A stretch of DNA of 15,203 bases from JANWXR01 sp033577755 (GTDB lineage: Bacteria > Chloroflexota > Anaerolineae > Anaerolineales > UBA6663): NCBI GenBank assembly GCA_033577755.1, contig JAVQXV010000068.1:1-15203 (forward strand), written 5' to 3'. Shown here in pieces: positions 1 to 6,801 of the stretch. Below the pieces are notes generated by a model that saw nothing but the letters and a program-made list of their open reading frames with translations, was not told the origin of the DNA and did not search any database. Position numbers and translations under genes: made by a program. Numbering within the stretch: the first letter of the stretch is position 1; the number at the start of each line of letters is the position of its first letter.

Positions 1-707
1 TAGTGCAGCTCGCGAGCCTCCACCCAGCGCCCGGCTGCAACCAAATCGTAGAGGCTGGCGACCTCCTTCGGCAGCAGGTTGCCGGTGGCGCTGATGTAGC
101 CCGCGCCGCCAATGGCCAGAATGGGGAAGCACAACAGCTCGATGCCGGAATACACCAGAAAGTCGCAACCCATCTTATGCAGCAGACGGTTGATGTGCTC
201 GAAGTCCTTGTTGGACTCTTTGACGCCAATGATGTTGGGGTTGGCCTCACGCAGGCGGGCGACGGTATCTACCTCGAGGTTGACCGCGGTGCGGCCGGGG
301 ATGTTGTAGAGGATGACGGGCAGGCCGGTGCTCCGGGCGATGGCGTCGAAGTGGCGGAACAGCCCCTCTTGCGACGGGCGACTGTAGTAGGGCGTGATGA
401 GCAAGACCGCATCCACATCGAGGCTCTCCGCGTAACGTGTGAGTTCGAGTGTCTCGACGTGATGGGTGGAGCCGGTGCCGGGGACGAAGGGGACGCGCCC
501 GCCCACGGCCTCCTTCGCAGCGGCGATGACGCGCTTGCGCTCCTCGAGGCTGAGCGAACCCGGCTCGCCGGTGGTGCCCGTTACGCTGATGCCGTGGCTG
601 CCGCTCGCAATCTGCCACTCGATGAGCCGGCCAAGCGCGTCGAGGTCAAGCGCGCCATCACGGAACGGGGTGACGAGTGGGACGATAGAGCCGCGTATGG
701 CTTTCAC
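1..707 (-). CDS. dapA: 4-hydroxy-tetrahydrodipicolinate synthase, 3' end cut by window edge
   Basis: The enzyme condenses pyruvate with aspartate semialdehyde, the committed cytosolic step to diaminopimelate and lysine. The 235 visible codons read as a class I (Schiff-base) aldolase TIM barrel. They contain GTTGE at residues 44-48 for pyruvate binding, TPYY at 105-108, YNIPGRT from 134 (Tyr134 proton relay, Arg139) and VKES with the Schiff-base Lys163, all at normal family spacing. Family members are about 290-300 aa, so roughly 60 C-terminal residues lie left of the window. The start is GTG at 707: it has GGAG 6 nt upstream and the protein then opens directly into the conserved first strand (GSIVPLVTPF). 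The gene is divergent from the FAD oxidoreductase. Related aldolases such as N-acetylneuraminate lyase or keto-deoxy-sugar aldolases share the fold; GTTGE together with Arg139 favours DapA. Identification is firm, exact substrate slightly less so. Confidence 0.93.
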   Translation of the reverse strand, partial: MKAIRGSIVPLVTPFRDGALDLDALGRLIEWQIASGSHGISVTGTTGEPGSLSLEERKRVIAAAKEAVGGRVPFVPGTGSTHHVETLELTRYAESLDVDAVLLITPYYSRPSQEGLFRHFDAIARSTGLPVILYNIPGRTAVNLEVDTVARLREANPNIIGVKESNKDFEHINRLLHKMGCDFLVYSGIELLCFPILAIGGAGYISATGNLLPKEVASLYDLVAAGRWVEARELH

Positions 708-739
708 CTCGTACTCCAAAGTGGTCAAAGGTTGACCGG

Positions 740-769
740 ATTATAGCCTACGCCGGTGGGTCGTGACGA
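740..769 (-). promoter_or_regulatory. dapA promoter
   Basis: On the minus strand a perfect TATAAT lies at 745-740. TCGTCA (4 of 6 to consensus) lies 18 bp upstream at 769-764. Transcription would start near 733, giving a leader of about 26 nt that carries the GGAG ribosome site before the GTG at 707. The -35 lies next to the -10 of the divergent promoter at 770-778, so the two promoters overlap. This is a sequence call only. Confidence 0.5.
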
Positions 770-778
770 TGATACAAT
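770..778 (+). promoter_or_regulatory. Extended -10 promoter for the FAD oxidoreductase/P450 unit
   Basis: TGATACAAT matches the TGnTAnAAT extended -10 consensus. No good -35 sits 16-18 bp upstream, as is common for extended -10 promoters. Transcription would begin near 785, leaving a leader of about 39 nt before the ATG at 824. The same TGnTACAAT string precedes prsW at 5409. Confidence 0.45.
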
Positions 779-823
779 TCGCCAACCACAGGTTGAGGAC
801 CACCGAACGCCGTCTGTCTTTCT

Positions 824-2308
824 ATGCCTTTATCTGGTCGTTATGATGCCCTTGTCATCGGCGCCGGCCTCAACGGCCTGGCGGCAGCGCTCGTGCTGGC
901 GCGTGCCGGCCTGTCGGTGCTGGTCATCGAAGGCCGGGAAACCATTGGCGGCGGCTGCCGCTCGGCGGAGCTGACCTTACCGAGATTTATCCACGATATC
1001 TGCGCAACTATTTTCTCACTGGGCGTCTCATCGCCTTTCTTCAGCGCGCTTCCTTTGGCTGAGCACGGCCTTGAAATGATCTATCCCCCCGCAGCCTGTG
1101 CGCACCCGCTGGATGATGGGACGGCGGTCATCGTCGAGCACAACGCAGCGAATCCATTGGCGGGGGTGGACGAGACGGCGGCGACCCTCGGCCCGGACGC
1201 GGCTGCGTATCGCGGGCTGATAGGGCCAGTCGTTGGTCATTGGCCCGCCCTCACGCAAGACCTGCTTGGCCCGCTTCCTTTGCCACCGCAACATCTTCTG
1301 CCTTTCTTTCAGTTCAGCCTGCGCGCAATCAGCCCGGCTTTTCATTTAGCGAAAGCGCTCTTTCGCGGTGAGCGGGCGCGTGCCGTCTTCGCCGGAATGG
1401 CCGCGCATTCGCTGCTTCCGCTTGAGAAGCCATTGACTAGCGCCTTCGGTGTGGTGCTGAGCGCCGGCGCGCACGCCGTAGGTTGGCCGCTGGCGAAGGG
1501 CGGCTCGCAGAACTTCGTTAACGCGCTGGCAAGCCTACTGTGCTCGTATGGCGGCGAGGTCATCACCGGCTGGAAGGTTGCCTCGCTGGATGAGCTGCCG
1601 CCGCATCGAATCGCGCTCTTCGATGTGACACCGCGGGCGCTGCTCGGTATCGCCGGCCGGCGCTTCCCGGCAAGCTACCAGCGCACGCTTCAACGCTTTC
1701 GTTACGGCCCCGGCGTCTTCAAGATAGACTGGGCGCTGTCCGGCCCCATCCCATGGCGGGCCGAGGAAGTAGCGCGCTGCGCGGTGGCCCACCTCGGCGG
1801 CTCGCCGGAGGAGATTGCGGCCTCTGAGCGCGCGGCCTGGCGCGGCGAGCACACCGAGCGCCCCTTCGTCTTGCTCGCGCAACCGACGCTCTTCGACCCG
1901 ACACGCGCGCCCGCCGGCAAGCATACGGCATGGGCTTACTGCCACGTCCCCCACGGCTCAACGGTGGACATGACCGCTGCGATTGAAGCACAGGTGGAGC
2001 GCTTTGCACCCGGCTTCCGTGACCTGATTCTAGCGCGGCACACCTTCAACGCGCAGCAGATGGAAGCATACAACCCCAACTACATCGGCGGCGACATCAA
2101 CGGCGGCGCGCAGGACGTGGTGCAGCATTTTGCCCGACCCGTGCTGCTTCGTCCGTATGCGACCCCGGCCAAAGGCATCTACCTGTGCTCATCTTCGACG
2201 CCGCCCGGCGGTGGCGTGCACGGGATGTGCGGTTATCATGCGGCGCGCCTTGCCCTGCAAGATCTCGGCGTTGCCTCCAAGCCGTATAATTCACTTCGTC
2301 AACGATAA
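824..2308 (+). CDS. CrtI-like FAD-dependent oxidoreductase (phytoene dehydrogenase-related)
   Basis: A 494-aa flavoprotein of the COG1233 / amine-oxidase superfamily, which includes carotenoid desaturases, retinol saturases and many uncharacterised NAD(P)/FAD oxidoreductases. The N-terminus has the Rossmann dinucleotide motif GAGLNG at residues 13-18. It is followed by the strand ending VLVIEGRETIGGG, the usual second FAD contact. Near the C-terminus, about 451-474, the segment GIYLCSSSTPPGGGVHGMCG matches the FAD-closing motif of CrtI-type enzymes. Length is normal for the family. The ATG at 824 is chosen because the FAD fold starts six residues later; no clear Shine-Dalgarno precedes it. 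The stop is 14 nt before the P450 start, so the two are probably co-transcribed. Substrate cannot be read from the sequence: desaturation or saturation of an isoprenoid or other lipid is plausible, but there are no carotenoid genes nearby to support it. Confidence 0.85.
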   Translation: MPLSGRYDALVIGAGLNGLAAALVLARAGLSVLVIEGRETIGGGCRSAELTLPRFIHDICATIFSLGVSSPFFSALPLAEHGLEMIYPPAACAHPLDDGTAVIVEHNAANPLAGVDETAATLGPDAAAYRGLIGPVVGHWPALTQDLLGPLPLPPQHLLPFFQFSLRAISPAFHLAKALFRGERARAVFAGMAAHSLLPLEKPLTSAFGVVLSAGAHAVGWPLAKGGSQNFVNALASLLCSYGGEVITGWKVASLDELPPHRIALFDVTPRALLGIAGRRFPASYQRTLQRFRYGPGVFKIDWALSGPIPWRAEEVARCAVAHLGGSPEEIAASERAAWRGEHTERPFVLLAQPTLFDPTRAPAGKHTAWAYCHVPHGSTVDMTAAIEAQVERFAPGFRDLILARHTFNAQQMEAYNPNYIGGDINGGAQDVVQHFARPVLLRPYATPAKGIYLCSSSTPPGGGVHGMCGYHAARLALQDLGVASKPYNSLRQR

Positions 2309-2322
2309 GCCACGAGTTCAAC

Positions 2323-3714
2323 ATGCCCAACAACCCTCCCGGCCCGAAAGGCGAGTTTATCTGGGGTCACCTTCGGTGGTACCGCCGTGACTCTCTGGCA
2401 TTCCAGCGTGCGCTGGCCCGCGACTACGGCGACGTGGTCGCGCTACGCCTTGGCCTGCGCCGCGCGGTGCTCATCGCGCACCCGGACGACATCCACAAAG
2501 TGCTGGTCGCCGAAGCAGACAAGTTTCGTAAGTCCGCCATCTACCGCGAGCTGCTCAGCCGAGTGCTGGGCAACGGCCTGCTCACCAGCGACGGCGAGTT
2601 TTGGCAGCGCCAGCGCAAGCTTGTCCAGCCGGCCTTTCACCACAAACGCATCCAGGCCTACGGCGCAGTGATGACCGAACATGCCGCGCGGATGCTGGAA
2701 ACCTGGCGGCCGGGCGAGGTGCGCGTACTCAACCGCGACATGATGCGGCTGACGCTCGGCATCGTCTGCAAGACGTTGTTCGACGCGGACGTGAGCGGCG
2801 ACGCCGACCGGGTGGCGATGGCGCTGACGGCGGTGCTGGAGCTGGTGGATGTGGCGCTCGAAGCGCCCATCTTCCTGCCGGAGTGGTGGCCCAGCCCCCA
2901 TCGGCAGCAGCAGCGCGAAGCCAGGCAGATTCTGGACGAGGTGGTGTACGGCTTCATCCGCCGACGTCGCGAGACAGGCGACACCGGCGACCTGCTCTCA
3001 ATGTTGCTCGCGGCGCGCGGCGAGGCCGGTGAGCGGATGAGTGACCGGCAGGTGCGCGACGAAGCCGTGACGTTGGTGCTGGCCGGCCACGAGACCACGG
3101 CGAATGCGCTGACCTGGACCTTCATCCTGCTGGCTCAGCATCCAGAAGCCGAAGCGCATTTGCACGCCGAGCTGGACGCTGTGTTGGCCGGACGCTCGCC
3201 GACGGTGGAGGACCTGCGGCGGTTGGAGTACACGTCGTTGGTCATCAAGGAGTCCCTGCGCCTGTACCCGCCCGCGCCGACCATCGGGCGCGAAGCATTG
3301 GTGGATGTTGAGCTGGGCGGGTATCGGATTCCAAAGGGCACAATCGTGGTGATCCCCGTACACGTAGTGCATCACGATGCGCGCTGGTTCCCTGACCCGG
3401 AGAAGTTCGATCCGCTGCGGTTCACGAAGGACAAGGAAGCGGCTCGGCCCAAGTTTGCCTACTTCCCCTTTGGCGGCGGGCCGCGCATCTGCATCGGCAA
3501 CAGCTTTGCGGAGATGGAGGCCAACCTGCTGCTGGCCGCCATTGCGCAGCGCTATCGCCTGCGTCTGGCTGAGACGACTCCGATTGTTCCGAAAGCGACC
3601 ATCACCCTGCGCCCCAGCAGCGATGTACGGATGCGGCTCGAAGCGCGCTCGATGACCTCCGCAGCGGAGACGCTCAACGGCGCCAACGCTCAGTCCCGCG
3701 TGCCTTCAGGCTAG
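2323..3714 (+). CDS. Cytochrome P450 monooxygenase
   Basis: A 463-aa soluble haem-thiolate monooxygenase. The proline-rich start (NNPPGPKG) is followed by the substrate and C-helix region with WQRQRKLVQPAFH. The I-helix oxygen-activation motif AGHETT is at 254-259, the K-helix ExxR is Glu310-Arg313, and the haem loop FPFGGGPRICIG has Cys390 as the proximal ligand. The haem loop and WxxxR region resemble the CYP102/CYP4-like bacterial fatty-acid or terpene hydroxylase branch more than the CYP107 macrolide type. There is no membrane anchor and no fused reductase, and no ferredoxin or reductase gene nearby, so electrons must come from elsewhere. It follows the FAD oxidoreductase by 14 nt and probably acts on the same or a related hydrophobic compound (inference). 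Its stop faces the kynureninase stop across 3 nt. Family call is certain; substrate unknown. Confidence 0.95.
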   Translation: MPNNPPGPKGEFIWGHLRWYRRDSLAFQRALARDYGDVVALRLGLRRAVLIAHPDDIHKVLVAEADKFRKSAIYRELLSRVLGNGLLTSDGEFWQRQRKLVQPAFHHKRIQAYGAVMTEHAARMLETWRPGEVRVLNRDMMRLTLGIVCKTLFDADVSGDADRVAMALTAVLELVDVALEAPIFLPEWWPSPHRQQQREARQILDEVVYGFIRRRRETGDTGDLLSMLLAARGEAGERMSDRQVRDEAVTLVLAGHETTANALTWTFILLAQHPEAEAHLHAELDAVLAGRSPTVEDLRRLEYTSLVIKESLRLYPPAPTIGREALVDVELGGYRIPKGTIVVIPVHVVHHDARWFPDPEKFDPLRFTKDKEAARPKFAYFPFGGGPRICIGNSFAEMEANLLLAAIAQRYRLRLAETTPIVPKATITLRPSSDVRMRLEARSMTSAAETLNGANAQSRVPSG

Positions 3715-3717
3715 AAG

Positions 3718-4974
3718 TCACGTCACCGCCGGTCGCTCGGTCGGGTATTTCTCGTATAGTCGCTCCTCAATCACGCGCCGCATCCGCATCATCGCTTCAT
3801 AGATTTCAACATAGGTGGTGTAGATCGGGGCGAGGCCGAAGCGGATGTTGTCGGGGAAGCGGAAGTCGGGGATGACGTGCATCTCCTCGATGAGGGCGCG
3901 GTCAATGCGCAGGCCCTCCGGGTGGCCGAGCGAGACGTGCGAGCCGCGTTGCGCCGGGTCGCGGGGCGAGTTGAGAGTCACGCCCAGCGGCTGCAGCAGC
4001 GCCTCCCACAGCGCGATGAGGTACTCGGTCTGGCGCACCGACTTGGCGCGCAGCCGCTCCATCCCGGCTTCGAGCAGCAGCTCCACGCCCGGCTCCACTG
4101 CCGCCAGCGAGAGCATGGTCGGCGTGCCGGCCAGGAAGCGCGTCAGGCCCGGCGCAGGCCGATACTCCGGCTCCATCTCGAACTGATTGCGCTGCCCGAA
4201 CCAGCCCCAGATTGGGCTGCGGAGCTTCTCCTGCAGGTCGGCGCGCACGTACAGGAAGGCCGGCGCGCCCGGCCCGCCGTTGAGGTACTTGTACGTGCAG
4301 CCGACGGCCAGCTCTACGTTGCAGTCGTTAAGCGCCATCGGCACCGCGCCAACCGAGTGGCTCAAGTCCCACAACACCCACGCCCCGGCGCGATGCGCCA
4401 ACTCGGTGACGGTGCGCATGTCGTGCAGCTGGCCGCTCTTGAACTCGACGTGCGAGAGGGTGAGTAGGGCGGTATTCGCATCCACGGCCTGCGCCAGCTC
4501 TTCGGGCGAGACGGTCAGGCCATCTTTGGAATGCACGATGCGCAGTTCGCAATTCAGCGCCTGAGCGATGCCCTGTAGCAGGTACAGGTCTGACGGAAAG
4601 TTGAGATCGTCGGTGACGATGATGCGACGACCGGGATTGGCCTGCAGCGCAGCATGGACGAGCTTGTAGAAGTTCACCGAGGTCGAGTCGCTCACCAGCA
4701 CTTCCTCGGGCCGCGCGCCGATCAGCTGCGCGATTTTGCCGCCGACGCGCTGCGGGGCCGTGAACCAGCCTTCCCCCCAACTACGGATGAGCCGTTGCCC
4801 CCATTCCTGCTCGACTACTTCGCGCAGGCGGGCGACGGTGCGCTTCGGCAGACGCCCCAGCGAGTTGCCGTCCATGTAAATCAGCTCCGGGTCGGCCACC
4901 ACGAACTCATCTCGGAAGCGCGCCAGTTCATCGTCGGCATCGAGCGCGCGGGCATATTCAGGTGAGAGGTCCAT
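3718..4974 (-). CDS. kynU: Kynureninase
   Basis: A PLP-dependent hydrolase of fold type I that cleaves L-kynurenine (or 3-hydroxykynurenine) to anthranilate (or 3-hydroxyanthranilate) and alanine. In the 418-aa product, YMDGNSLG lies near residue 33, NFPSD near 126, and WDLSHSVGAVP has Asp203 for the PLP ring nitrogen. CTYKYLNGGPG has the Schiff-base Lys229, and LAGTPTMLSLAA follows; all are kynureninase signatures. The length is normal. The ATG at 4974 is preferred over an in-frame TTG at 5022, because the extra 16 residues would be read from the target duplication and left end of the MITE at 5011-5108. No strong ribosome site is visible. No kynA, kynB or other tryptophan-catabolism gene is in the window, so it stands alone here. 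Confidence 0.93.
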   Translation of the reverse strand: MDLSPEYARALDADDELARFRDEFVVADPELIYMDGNSLGRLPKRTVARLREVVEQEWGQRLIRSWGEGWFTAPQRVGGKIAQLIGARPEEVLVSDSTSVNFYKLVHAALQANPGRRIIVTDDLNFPSDLYLLQGIAQALNCELRIVHSKDGLTVSPEELAQAVDANTALLTLSHVEFKSGQLHDMRTVTELAHRAGAWVLWDLSHSVGAVPMALNDCNVELAVGCTYKYLNGGPGAPAFLYVRADLQEKLRSPIWGWFGQRNQFEMEPEYRPAPGLTRFLAGTPTMLSLAAVEPGVELLLEAGMERLRAKSVRQTEYLIALWEALLQPLGVTLNSPRDPAQRGSHVSLGHPEGLRIDRALIEEMHVIPDFRFPDNIRFGLAPIYTTYVEIYEAMMRMRRVIEERLYEKYPTERPAVT

Positions 4975-5002
4975 AGCGTCGGCTTTCTGCTGCAACCGAG
5001 AG

Positions 5003-5116
5003 TGTCCGCGGTGTGCACGCAAAGGTTGTCAGGGAACGTGCCGCCCCTTCGACTACCGCTTCGCTCAGCGTCCGCTCAGGGTGCGGCTGACATGTTTTGC
5101 GTGCACACTGTCCGCG
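5003..5116. mobile_element. 98-bp MITE-like element (5011-5108) with 8-bp target duplication
   Basis: TGTCCGCG occurs at 5003-5010 and again at 5109-5116, directly abutting an element that starts GTGTGCACGCAAA and ends with its complement TTTGCGTGCACAC. The inverted ends, 5011-5032 and 5087-5108, match at 19 of 22 positions; the three mismatches are adjacent. The 54-bp core has no coding capacity and includes a CCCTTCGACT...CTCAGGG segment of a kind often seen in dispersed intergenic repeats. A perfect 8-bp direct repeat exactly at both ends is the footprint of transposition, so this is a non-autonomous element moved by an unseen transposase. Families known to make 8-bp duplications include IS66, ISL3, IS6 and some IS256 members; I cannot assign one. 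It sits 36 bp upstream of kynU. Confidence 0.85.
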
Positions 5117-5260
5117 AAGATAACTGCTCAGGCCAATAGCTTCCGGCTGTTGGAGAGAATCCACAGATTTTCTCTGCGATAAGCTGCATAATCTACGGAT
5201 AAATCAGGATGGCTGAGTAGTCATCCGCAAAGTTCTATGAGAGGGATGCAATTTTCTCCA

Positions 5261-5301
5261 TGTTCCTTCGTGCGCCTTCGTGTTCCTTTCGTGTTCCTTC
5301 G
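5261..5301. repeat. Four-unit degenerate tandem repeat
   Basis: Four consecutive 10-11-bp units read TGTTCCTTCG, TGCGCCTTCG, TGTTCCTTTCG and TGTTCCTTCG. They lie about 120 bp upstream of prsW. Function is unknown; this could be a slippage product or a fragment of a dispersed repeat. Confidence 0.7.
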
Positions 5302-5408
5302 TGGACTCAGACCCTTCGCGGCCAAAGCAATTTTCAGAAGCAGTTCTGTGGCGCGGCATTTTATCATCAGACCCTTGGGATGGCTGCCGACATGCGCACA
5401 GGGCCGTT

Positions 5409-5417
5409 TGCTACAAT
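5409..5417 (+). promoter_or_regulatory. Extended -10 promoter of prsW, implying a leaderless transcript
   Basis: TGCTACAAT is a near-consensus extended -10 (TGnTATAAT with one change). The predicted start point, 5-7 nt downstream, falls at 5422-5424, which is the first base of the ATG at 5424 or two bases before it. There is no Shine-Dalgarno before this ATG. The simplest reading is a leaderless mRNA. No recognisable -35 is present at 16-18 bp. Confidence 0.5.
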
Positions 5418-5423
5418 GACCAC

Positions 5424-6635
5424 ATGGATATGATTGGAATGGATATGCGGCAAGACACTGCGCCTGTGGCCGGCGCCGGATGTGCGATGCTGGTGTTGAT
5501 TCTGAGTGCGATAGGGGTGGCAGCCGGACTGAGCGCGGCGGCCTTGAGTGCTTTGCTTGCGGTGATCGGGCCGCAGGCCGAGGGCCTGAGCCTGGACTCG
5601 GCGGCGGCGGGTGTGGCAGCGGTCGCCCTGCTGGGCCTGCCCCTCGTCTGGCAGGCCTGGCTGCGCCTGCGCGGCGTCGCTCAGCCGCCGTGGCGCACTC
5701 GGCGCCGTTGGATCGTACCTGCTCTGCTGGTCGTGCCGGCGTCGCTGCTCATCGGTCATCTTCTCTCCGGCGCGCGCAACCTGCCGACCGTGCTGCGCGA
5801 GCCGTGGCTGTGGCTGGCACTGTTCGCGTTTGCGGCGTTGCTGCTGGCCCTGGCCACCGATGGCTGGCCGGGGCTGAGCCGGCTGCGTGCGTGGGGGCAT
5901 CTTGTCAGCGGCAGCTGGGTTGCGACGAATCTGGCAGTGGGGTTGACCGTGCCGGCCGTTTTCGTGGTGCTGGTGTTCGGGTTGGCGCTGCTGGCTGCGT
6001 TCGCGCCGGAGGAGCTGCGCGAGTTGATGTGCCTGGCGCGCAACCCTTCGGCTCTGGCGGACACGACACGGCTGATAGCCTGGGCGACGCGCCCGTACGT
6101 CATCGCCGGTGCGCTGCTGGTTGCCGCGGTCGTCGTTCCCCTCATCGAGGAGCTGGTGAAGCCGGTCGGCGTATGGGTCTTGTGGAGTCGGCGGCCTGCG
6201 CCCATGGCTGCTTTCGTCGGCGGCGCGTTGGGCGGGCTGGGCTTTGCGCTCTTCGAGGCCTTCCTCAACTCGGCCGGTGTGGGTCGTGATGAGTGGGCCG
6301 GTTTTGTGGTGGGCCGGCTGGGGACGACGGTGATGCACGTGTGGGCCTCGGCGCTGACCGGCTGGGGAATCGGCCAGCTGTTTGCCGGGCGTTGGTGGCG
6401 TGCGGTGATGGCCTACTTCGGCGCGGTTCTGGTTCACGGCCTGTGGAACGGGAATGTGATCGTCGCTTCGCTCGGCGTCGTGCTGCTGCTGAGCGGGACA
6501 GGGCTTGGCGCCTGGCAGCAGGTTGCGCTTGGTGTGACCGTCGGCCTGTCCGCCTCGATGTTGCTTGGGCTGGCGCTGGCGAGCGTCTTCACCTTGCTAC
6601 TGGTAGGCCGCTGGTTGCGCGACCAGGAGTCGTAG
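5424..6635 (+). CDS. prsW: PrsW-type intramembrane metalloprotease
   Basis: A 403-aa polytopic membrane protein with about nine or ten hydrophobic segments, of the PrsW (MEROPS M82) / CAAX-protease-like superfamily. The four family motifs appear in order, in or beside membrane segments: EELVK at 242-246 (the EExxK motif), FALFE with Glu278, His305 in MHVWASALTGWG, and His338 in VHGLWN. In Bacillus, PrsW makes the first cut in an anti-sigma factor (RsiW); here the substrate is unknown and no anti-sigma gene is adjacent. ATG 5424 is chosen because it coincides with the predicted transcription start; in-frame ATGs at 5430, 5439 and 5445 are alternatives, and the open frame extending upstream is not hydrophobic or conserved-looking. 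Its last codons (from 6568) and 37 bp after the stop are duplicated exactly at 11078-11182. Confidence 0.88.
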   Translation: MDMIGMDMRQDTAPVAGAGCAMLVLILSAIGVAAGLSAAALSALLAVIGPQAEGLSLDSAAAGVAAVALLGLPLVWQAWLRLRGVAQPPWRTRRRWIVPALLVVPASLLIGHLLSGARNLPTVLREPWLWLALFAFAALLLALATDGWPGLSRLRAWGHLVSGSWVATNLAVGLTVPAVFVVLVFGLALLAAFAPEELRELMCLARNPSALADTTRLIAWATRPYVIAGALLVAAVVVPLIEELVKPVGVWVLWSRRPAPMAAFVGGALGGLGFALFEAFLNSAGVGRDEWAGFVVGRLGTTVMHVWASALTGWGIGQLFAGRWWRAVMAYFGAVLVHGLWNGNVIVASLGVVLLLSGTGLGAWQQVALGVTVGLSASMLLGLALASVFTLLLVGRWLRDQES

Positions 6636-6672
6636 TCGTATCCCGGTTGACATTTCTGCGCGTAGCCATTAG
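6568..6672 (+). repeat. 105-bp direct repeat, left copy (end of prsW)
   Basis: Identical base for base to 11078-11182. It covers the last codons of prsW, the TAG at 6633-6635 and 37 bp beyond. It ends with TTAG (6669-6672), immediately followed by the left end of the IS701-type element. The base to the left differs between copies (G at 6567, A at 11077). Together the copies bracket 4405 bp of accessory DNA. Confidence 0.95.
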
Positions 6673-6686
6673 CTGGACTTTATCCA

Positions 6687-6708
6687 TTCAAGATGGGTTC
6701 AAGATGGG
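6687..6708. repeat. 11-bp tandem duplication inside the IS701 left end
   Basis: TTCAAGATGGG occurs twice, back to back, 14 bp inside the IS end. No such pair is at the other end. It might be a subterminal transposase-binding site or a slippage duplication. Confidence 0.7.
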
Positions 6709-6801
6709 TCACGGTGTATACGATAGCGCTGGGATCAAGCGGTTTCGCAACAGGTGGGCGAGTTTTGCGCTGTCCATGTTTTCCTCCGAGGGAGCAAAAC
6801 A

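Larger units (their letters stand above)
4975..5423. other. 449-bp non-coding stretch between kynU and prsW
   Basis: This divergent intergenic region must hold the kynU promoter, for which I find no convincing -35/-10 pair. It contains a 98-bp MITE-like element (5011-5108), a short tandem array (5261-5301) and the prsW extended -10 (5409-5417). The rest, about 5117-5260 and 5302-5405, is noticeably AT-richer than the genes. I see no ORF with a plausible start and coding character there, and no RNA gene I can recognise. Confidence 0.6.

Noticed and set aside
3..746. Plus-strand open frame opposite dapA
   Set aside because: The minus strand reads as a canonical DapA with catalytic Lys, Tyr and GTTGE; the plus-strand product has no family features.
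4975..5022. TTG start for kynureninase adding 16 residues
   Set aside because: The added codons come from a MITE end and its target duplication, and the conserved protein begins at the ATG at 4974.
5003..5301. CRISPR-like repeats between kynU and prsW
   Set aside because: The repeats are either inverted pairs with a target duplication or contiguous 10-bp tandem units without spacers; no cas gene is present.
5367..6437. Minus-strand 356-codon open frame opposite prsW
   Set aside because: Its product is Gln/His/Arg/Pro-rich with no domain, the usual result of reading a GC-rich membrane gene backwards; prsW on the other strand has all catalytic motifs.
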